Origin: Lycorma delicatula
Taxonomy: Eukaryota > Arthropoda > Insecta > Hemiptera > Fulgoridae
Assembly: GCF_047948215.1 (NCBI RefSeq)
Contig: NC_134465.1
Coordinates: 17,566,022 to 17,630,021 of the forward strand
Reading direction: 5' to 3'
Length of the DNA stretch: 64,000 nt
In this document: in pieces, positions 58,371-64,000 of the stretch
Numbering within the stretch: the stretch's first letter is position 1
How the letters are laid out: every line of letters begins with the position of its first letter
The notes under the pieces: generated by a model
The model's input: the letters and a program-made list of their open reading frames with translations, nothing else
What the model was told of the DNA's origin: nothing
Database searches by the model: none
Translations under genes and position numbers: made by a program

Positions 58371-59020
58371 AAAAAATCTGATGTGGACACTACATGACTT
58401 CCTTGTACGCATTATTAAATTATATGTACGCATTCTTAAAAGTACATAAAATTTTATTTCACTAATAACTTCTAATTTGTTTTCATTTTTTTTTTTTTTA
58501 TTGAAATTATTGAACTATTATTTATTGTAAAACTTTATTTTAATAGCAGGTTAATAATTATTAATAAATCAATATATTTAAATTAAAAAAAAGAAAAGGA
58601 GATGAAGTCTGATTCAAACCCATGTGCCTTCCCCTTATAAGATCCAAATATTTCATTAATTAACATTTTATTTAGCTATAAATCTGGAAACAATGAAAAT
58701 AAGTACCACTTATATATATCGTTGCAAAGCTCTCAATGAGGGCAGTTAAGAATATTGCAGTTAAGAAAAAATCCACAATCCAATTCTTTTTGATTTTGGG
58801 CTTTTTTGGATATTTTTGGTCAATCGATTGCAACCGAAAGAAAAGATGTACAACTAGATGTTACAACAGTCCTAAATCCAAAATTTCAGCATCCTACGGC
58901 AAATCATTTTTCAGTGACGCGAGATACGTACGTACAGACGTCATGCCCAAAACTAGTCAAAGTGGATAAGGGAATGCAAAATGGATATTTCCGTTGTAAT
59001 ATTTCCGTACAAGGAAGTAA
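58371..59020 (-). repeat. R1 interspersed repeat, copy f
   Basis: It runs from AATCTGATGTGGACACTACA to CGTACAAGGAAGTAAAAAAG and lies between the two 84-bp direct repeats. The B-box-like motif is weakened (GAAGTCTGATTCAAACCCAT). The frames at 58736-59096 are inside it and are not genes. Confidence 0.65.
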
Positions 59021-59107
59021 AAAAGAGGAAACATTTGAGCAAATATATTTTTTTACAAAACAGTACATACAACTATGCTTTTCAATGTTTTATTAACTGT
59101 GACAGTT

Positions 59108-59191
59108 AATGCAACTGACCGCATCCGTTTTGGGAAATGGACAATTAACATGGTAAAATTATTGGAAAGGGTTTAAACCAAAGCGGTACAA
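59108..59191 (+). repeat. 84-bp direct repeat, second copy
   Basis: The counterpart of 58229-58312 with a single difference (TTTTGGGAAA against TTTTGGCAAA). The near identity implies a recent duplication or a constrained sequence. Confidence 0.95.
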
Positions 59192-59201
59192 TATAAAAGC
59201 G

Positions 59202-59252
59202 GTATGAATAAAACCTACCGTGGTGTGACACCACGGTAGGTTTTATTCATAC
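59202..59252. repeat. Perfect 25-bp palindrome with one-base centre
   Basis: GTATGAATAAAACCTACCGT and the next five bases (GGTGT, to 59226) are followed by a single G and then the exact reverse complement (59228-59252). It lies 10 bases after the second 84-bp repeat. It is the longest perfect palindrome I found. Confidence 0.97.
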
Positions 59253-59522
59253 AAAAGGTCGTTTTGTTTATCAGGTCCGGTTATCTAGTTATGTTGTCGA
59301 AAAATATAATATTTATGGATATCGGGAGGGGGGGGGGCAACAATTTGAATCGAATGTGATAAATATTAATGTTTGTTGTTTATCAAAAGTTACCCCAAAA
59401 CATAGATTTTTATTAACATGGAATCACACCAACCCGATAAGAATATTCCAGAAAGATTCTGAGGTGTAAATAAAAATATCAAATTTGTTTTAAAGAATCA
59501 TATTAGATTTTAATATTTAACT

Positions 59523-60190
59523 TAAACTTATTCTCTTAACATTTCGAATATATCATCATCAGGTGGTGTTCTGCCTGCCGGCAAACCCCTGGTTCTACCC
59601 CATGATTTTCTTTTCGTCTCATGATAATTTTCACTACCGTTTATATTATTTAATAACTTCAGCCTCTTTCTTCCTCTTCTTTTTTTCACCTTCAATAGAA
59701 CTTTCATGATTTGCATTTATTATTCCTTTTCCTCTAATTATATGCCCGGTCCAGTTTCCTTTCCTCCTCTGATAGTCCCCGTTATTGTTCTATTTTTACT
59801 TGTTCATCTTAATACTTCAGTGTTAATTACTCTATCCATCCATTTTATCTTCCCTTTTACTTGTTCAATTTTTCCATCTGCTGTTACCAACATCCGTATC
59901 TTCCCTCTCATTCACCTTCATAACTTTTGTTTTCCTCACGTTTATTTTCAACCGATATTCCTTCATCCCTACTTCCAATGATTTTATCATTCCTTGTAAT
60001 GTCTTAAGTATTTTTAGCTAATATTAGCAGATCGTTAAGAAAACCGACACGATTTATATTTCTCCCGCTTATGTTTATTTGTTTTTTGTCACCCGATATT
60101 TCTTTTAACATTTCCTCGATATAGCCTTGCCTCACTCCTCTGCCTAATTCTAGTCGATTCGTGAAATTCTCACAAACATTACGAATGCGT
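59523..60190 (-). pseudogene. Older LINE reverse-transcriptase remnant of a different family
   Basis: On the minus strand, 59716-59528 reads VKKRRGRKRLKLLNNING, then KRKSWGRTRGLPAGRTPPD and DDDIFEMLRE with a stop. This is the kind of C-terminal end (GRGR-R-L-LD-I, R..WR...GLP) found after the RT domain in many insect LINEs. Further upstream, plus-strand positions 60000-60190 decode in reverse to NRVGFLNDLLILA (a decayed ADD motif region) and RQGYIEEMLKEI-like sequence. It is heavily frameshifted. It is related only distantly to the family at 37639. Confidence 0.55.
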
Positions 60191-60199
60191 GCGTTTTCA

Positions 60200-61370
60200 T
60201 TAATTATAGTTCAATCAGAATTTATTGTTAAGTGAATATAATATATCTAATTCATCTTTTCATAGCAAATAAAGGTAGATTTGTCGACTTAAATTGCCGA
60301 AGACTTTATTATAGCTGAGATATACGCTAAAGTCTTAAGGTACAACAGACATCTATCAAGATTTTTTTTTTTGATAGTACAACAAACAATCTACGCAGTT
60401 AACAAAGATTTGAAACCGATCAGAAAATGTTCTTTGGACTTCACCTAAATGCTGATATAAAGCATTTTATTCGGCACAGAAAAGATAAGAATGTGAAATA
60501 ACTTATTCTCAATTAACCTAGTAACATTTTTAACGTAAATATGCAAAAAAAAATCATCTAAGTTAAAACTAAAAAAGTTTCAGTTTTTTAGCGGCTAAAA
60601 AAGACGAATCAGGCCGTACATAACGTATAGGTAACGTTACTGAAACGTTATTCTGTTGATCATATAGTTAAGACTCGACCACAGTTTTTTAAACAAATAC
60701 TATTTCTGGTATTATTTAAAAATAATCGATATTCTATAACTCCATTATATTCTATAACTTATAAAATTTTATAAAAAATAAAATTGAATCGATAGAGTAA
60801 ATCGATGTTCGTTTCACTAAAATTGATAGTCGATCGATTTTGTTTCTTTTAAAAATTGTGCATCCGCCAGAAAGAAAATCATACGCAGTGTGTAGCCTAT
60901 TTTTTTTTAAATTTAAAAATTACCTTTTCTTTAACTCTTTGAATATATGTCTTTGTATTTGTTGTTTATATACACATCAAACAGTCATTAGCATTCAAGA
61001 TTTCAATTTCTACAAAACACTACGGGTTATAAAAGAGTGAAAAGAGGGGTTTTTTAGAACGTATATAAAATAAAGAGGTGAAGTGTTGCCCTGTGGGTGG
61101 AGGAAGAAATGTAGTATAGAAAAAGGGAAGGGGAGGTTTTGTTGCACAAAATGAGGATAGATAGAAAGGGTGTGGAAAAGCGGGGTTACTTCCGCTTCCC
61201 GTTCCCGGAAATAGAGTTCCCTCATACCATTCACTGTTCCTACGTTGGAAAACCACCTCTCCTCTCACTCACTCTATACATCCCTACCAACATTACTTCC
61301 GGGTTTGCTGACGTCATGGAGCACACACTATAATCAATACCTGACGGAAATTATCCACGCAGTTTTAAAT
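60200..61370. other. Stretch without identified genes
   Basis: AT-rich to about 61020, then a GC-richer patch (61060-61330) with overlapping short frames on both strands, none recognisable. No gene is supported. Confidence 0.45.
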
Positions 61371-61374
61371 GTGA

Positions 61375-61376
<2 letters not shown>

Positions 61377-61425
<49 letters not shown>
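61377..61425. repeat. (TA)n microsatellite
   Basis: A run of about 24 TA units. Confidence 0.95.
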
Positions 61426-61429
<4 letters not shown>

Positions 61430-62505
61430 TTTAGTATAAATGATTTCTTTATTCGTGAAATAATAAAAAAAAATTTCATCAGCGGTAATGCATTAAATAT
61501 TTATAATGAAAACCTTACATTTTTCCACGTTCTTAATTGCTCCATTTAAAACAATTGTTTATAATAGCAATTTAATTACAATATCAAAATGCGACCGAGT
61601 AAACAAAGATAAATTCTTAGTCGGTTATGCGCGTGCCCCCACACATAAAAAAACAATGTTTATATACATATTAATTTTTTTTTTAAATTATCAGAGTTCT
61701 GCTATTCTATATGAATCAAACTACTAAAACTACTTGTTAATCTAAAACCCCAGTCGCTTCATCCTCATGCACTGGACATCAACCTCAATACACCGGGTGA
61801 TTCAAACAGACGTTTAAAGACAACTTTAAAAGCATATCAAAATTTATTGAGATAACTTACAGATTCGGTTGAAGTCTCATTTCATAGAAAAACACCTCAA
61901 GTTTGTCCCCCGACGTTCATTTTGGTTCGATATGGCTTCCATTTTTAATACGACATACATCCCACCTGAAATCGATTTCATTCCAAACTGTGGTCGTCAA
62001 ATCGGGCGTTACCTCTGCAGCTGCGGCGTAAATTCGAAATCTTAGCTTAACAAAATCAGCGATTAAGGGTGGTACATAAAACCGATCTTTAATGAAACAC
62101 CACAAGAGAGAACGTAGCGGGGTCAAATCTAGGAAGCGAGGTGGCATTTGGGCCTTCACGACCGATCCACCGACCTGGGAATCGAGTATTAAGAAAATCT
62201 CGGACTTCTAGGCGGTAGTGAGGTGGTGCCTCGTCTTGCTGATACTAATATCGTCCATCTTGGTCATCATCATCATCATCATCTAACTGAGGAATTGAAA
62301 AATTTTAAATTGTATCCAGATAAATATACCATTTACGGTCGGCTCCTGGAAGAACAGGCCATGCAGTCTTTGTTTGCTTACGGCACAAAAAACCATTGAC
62401 CTTAAGGCTATCATAAAAGCGCTGCAAAGTTTCATGAGGGTTTTCGCTACCCCATATTTGCCAGTTGTGGGCGTTCATCTTACCACCAATGTCAAACGTT
62501 GACTG

Positions 62506-63177
62506 GTCAATGGCGGCTCGTAACTAAAATTATGGGGGTGCTGCTCCAGAAACATTTTAGCCTTTGTTTTAGAATTGCGTAAAAGGACGGACACAAATAT
62601 GTATCAAAAGAAAATTTATTCAGAAACTTGATAAAATCCTAAAAGTACAAAATCAAATATTTTTTACTTACTTTAACCTAAACTGCTACGGTTCAAATTT
62701 TTTATATTCGTTTAAAAATGAAATCCATTCTTCTTTTTTCGAAAAAACAAATGAATGAAATAAAATAGGCGGAATTAGGATAATAATCTAATTCTACATT
62801 TTATCACATTCAAGAATACGATACATGGTTTTTAAGCACAACACAAGCGGAGTAAAAAAAAGACTACCTTCCACCAGCACGCCGTGGTCGGCACAGTGGG
62901 AGTGACAGTGCTCTGTCTCCCTCGCGTGCAGCTTCCTATGTGCGAATACGCACAACAGTCATACACCACGCTACTGGAACTGTGAAGTGCACAGTTCCAT
63001 ACAAAGATTTTTTTATCTTTTTCATAAACTGGAAGATGACTAGTGACATTAAGCTATTATGCTTTACAAGTATAAATAAACAATTAAAGATAAAAGGACT
63101 CGTTATATTAAATGTTATCGATAATATCAAGTGGAAGTAGGGGGTGCTGCAGTTCCACAGTACACGAGTCGCCAAAG
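62506..63177 (-). mobile_element. hAT-type non-autonomous element, third copy, inside the IS630-like gene
   Basis: This is the family of 11104-11969. The termini CAATGGCGGCTCG and CGAGTCGCCAAAG are degenerate inverted repeats. The 8-mers GTTGACTG (62498-62505) and GTTGATTC (63178-63185) flank it and correspond to one site in the transposase. The exon-like unit and splice-like borders of the 11-kb copy are deleted here. The short frame at 62940-63140 is not a gene. Confidence 0.75.
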
Positions 63178-63187
63178 GTTGATTCAT

Positions 63188-63484
63188 CACCCACCGGGTT
63201 GGTCTAGTGGTGAACACGTCTTCCCAAATCAGCTGATTTGGAAGTCGAGATATCCAGCGATCAAGTCCTAGTAAAGCCAGCTATTTTTACACGGACTTGA
63301 ATACTAGATCGTGGATACCGGTGTTCTTTGGTGGTCGGGTTTCAATTAACCACACATCTCAGGTACGGTCGAACTGAGAATGTACAAGACTACACTTCAT
63401 TTACACTCATACATATCATCCTCATTCATCCTCTGAAGTATTATCTAAACGGTAGTTACCGGAGGCTAAATAGGAAAAAGAAAG
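63188..63484 (+). repeat. SINE family B, full-length reference copy with perfect 13-bp duplication
   Basis: AAGGTTGATTCAT at 63175-63187 and 63485-63497 flanks it exactly. The head has CACCGGGTTGGTCTAGTGG (A box) and GCGATCAAGTCCTAGTAAAG (B box). The body has ACTAGATCGTGGATACCGG, and the tail TCATCCTCTGAAGTATTATC and GGAGGCTAAATAGG ends in an A-rich run. The target duplication includes the last bases of the hAT element, so the SINE came after it. Confidence 0.92.
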
Positions 63485-64000
63485 AAGGTTGATTCATAAT
63501 TAAAAACTACATCGTCTAAAAATGTATCATTGACTGAAATTCCACACATCATTTTCACACGAAATTGCAGCCGAGCAACTTTATCGTTATCTGTAATCCG
63601 TTGAGCTGCGGTTATTTTGTATGGCTTGAAGCGCAATCGTTTACGTAATACGCGCCAAATAGTTGTTTGTAGAACTCAATCTCACGTGATGCACGTCAAG
63701 TTGATTTCTTCGGGCTATGTACAAAGCTTTCTCTGAGTTGTCCTACAGCAGCTTCAGGGACGTATGGGCATCCTGGTGATTTTGTATGTTTAATAAAACA
63801 ACCTGCCTCAACGAAGATTTGGTGTCAAGAATAAATTTTATGCCTCCTCGTAGGATCCCTACCGTATTCTCTACGAAAATTACGTTGAACTTCAGTTGCC
63901 GACTGCAAATCGTGAAACCAAAACACACAACGAGCACGTTCCGCACCAGTAAATGTATCCATTTTTAACACTGGTGGCCGAATTTGATACTAATGAACTA

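Larger units (their letters stand above)
61790..63965 (-). pseudogene. IS630-like transposase gene interrupted by a hAT MITE and a SINE
   Basis: Read on the minus strand from 63963. MDTFTGAERARCVFWF, then SATEVQRNFRREYG, RDPTRRHKIYSWHQIFVEAG and PEAAVGQLRESF form the N-terminal helix-turn-helix part. RVLRKRLRFKPYKITAAQRI and LNYESTF lead to 63498. After 1 kb of inserted DNA the frame resumes exactly with DIGGKMNAHNWQIWGSENPH (from about 62490), then TLQRFYDSLKVNGFL, QQDEAPPHY (second catalytic Asp), PPRFLDLTPLRSLLWCFIKD and VTPDLTTTVWNEIDFRWDVC, with a stop near 61917. DE of the YES/SDES motif is changed, and a few stops and a CAT-repeat expansion (62264-62284) break it. It would otherwise be near full length. 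Confidence 0.85.

Noticed and set aside
62264..62284. CAT/ATC trinucleotide run as a poly-Asp coding repeat
   Set aside because: It lies inside a broken transposase frame and looks like simple-repeat expansion in a pseudogene.
1..64000. CRISPR array, prophage, toxin-antitoxin or other prokaryotic defence system
   Set aside because: No regularly spaced repeats, no gene clusters and no ribosome-binding sites were seen; all recognisable coding remnants are eukaryotic transposable elements.

Overview
The window looks like intergenic or intronic DNA from a large, AT-rich insect genome. A hemipteran is my best guess, from the transposon families; the sequence does not prove it. There is no long host-type open reading frame, no operon-like layout, no rRNA and no convincing functional tRNA gene. 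Almost everything recognisable is transposable-element (TE) DNA in various stages of decay. I found no prokaryotic, phage or CRISPR-like system and no certain host exon. || Layout. 0-1 kb: decayed IS630/Tc1-mariner transposase cut by the window edge. 1-3.8 kb: AT-rich, with a GC-rich block at 2.2-2.3 kb. 3.8-5.5 kb: R1-repeat copy and Helitron-like sequence. 5.7-7 kb: 3' part of a non-LTR retrotransposon. 7.7-9.6 kb: tRNA-derived SINEs of two families and an IS630-like remnant. 11.1-12 kb: hAT-type element with an exon-like segment and splice-like borders. 13.9-14.1 kb: fold-back MITE. 16.8-17.6 kb: antisense LINE fragment. 17.7-19 kb: SINEs. 19.3-21.7 kb: two Helitron-like copies. 22.8-24.9 kb: SINE, R1 and a mariner split by a SINE. 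27.4-32.5 kb: R1, R3, a second fold-back MITE and R4 copy A. 33.9-34.6 kb: R1. 35.4-35.7 kb: ISXO2/Merlin-like remnant. 37.6-39.4 kb: the best-preserved gene, a 5'-truncated LINE reverse transcriptase with poly(A) and target-site duplication. 39.6-42.5 kb: hAT MITE, hAT transposase remnant and an IS630-like element with both ends intact. 44.4-46.6 kb: R4 copy B carrying a LINE and a SINE. 48.2-50.9 kb: IS630-like and hAT remnants. 50.9-52.5 kb: Helitron-like elements. 54.2-56.9 kb: ZBED5/SCAND3-like hAT gene split by nested inserts. 57-60.2 kb: R3, R1, palindrome and old LINE. 61.8-64 kb: IS630-like gene interrupted by a hAT MITE, then a SINE. || How the parts relate. The genes do not work together in a pathway; the layout records successive insertions. 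Several events can be dated relative to each other because one element interrupts another, because a filled and an empty copy of the same repeat both lie in the window, or because target-site duplications survive. A second theme is a set of nearly perfect short palindromes, 10-25 bp per arm with tiny loops, scattered through the non-coding DNA. I did not find a new gene system. The most useful observations are the nested stacks, the filled/empty site pair, the palindromes, and the exon-like unit inside the hAT family.
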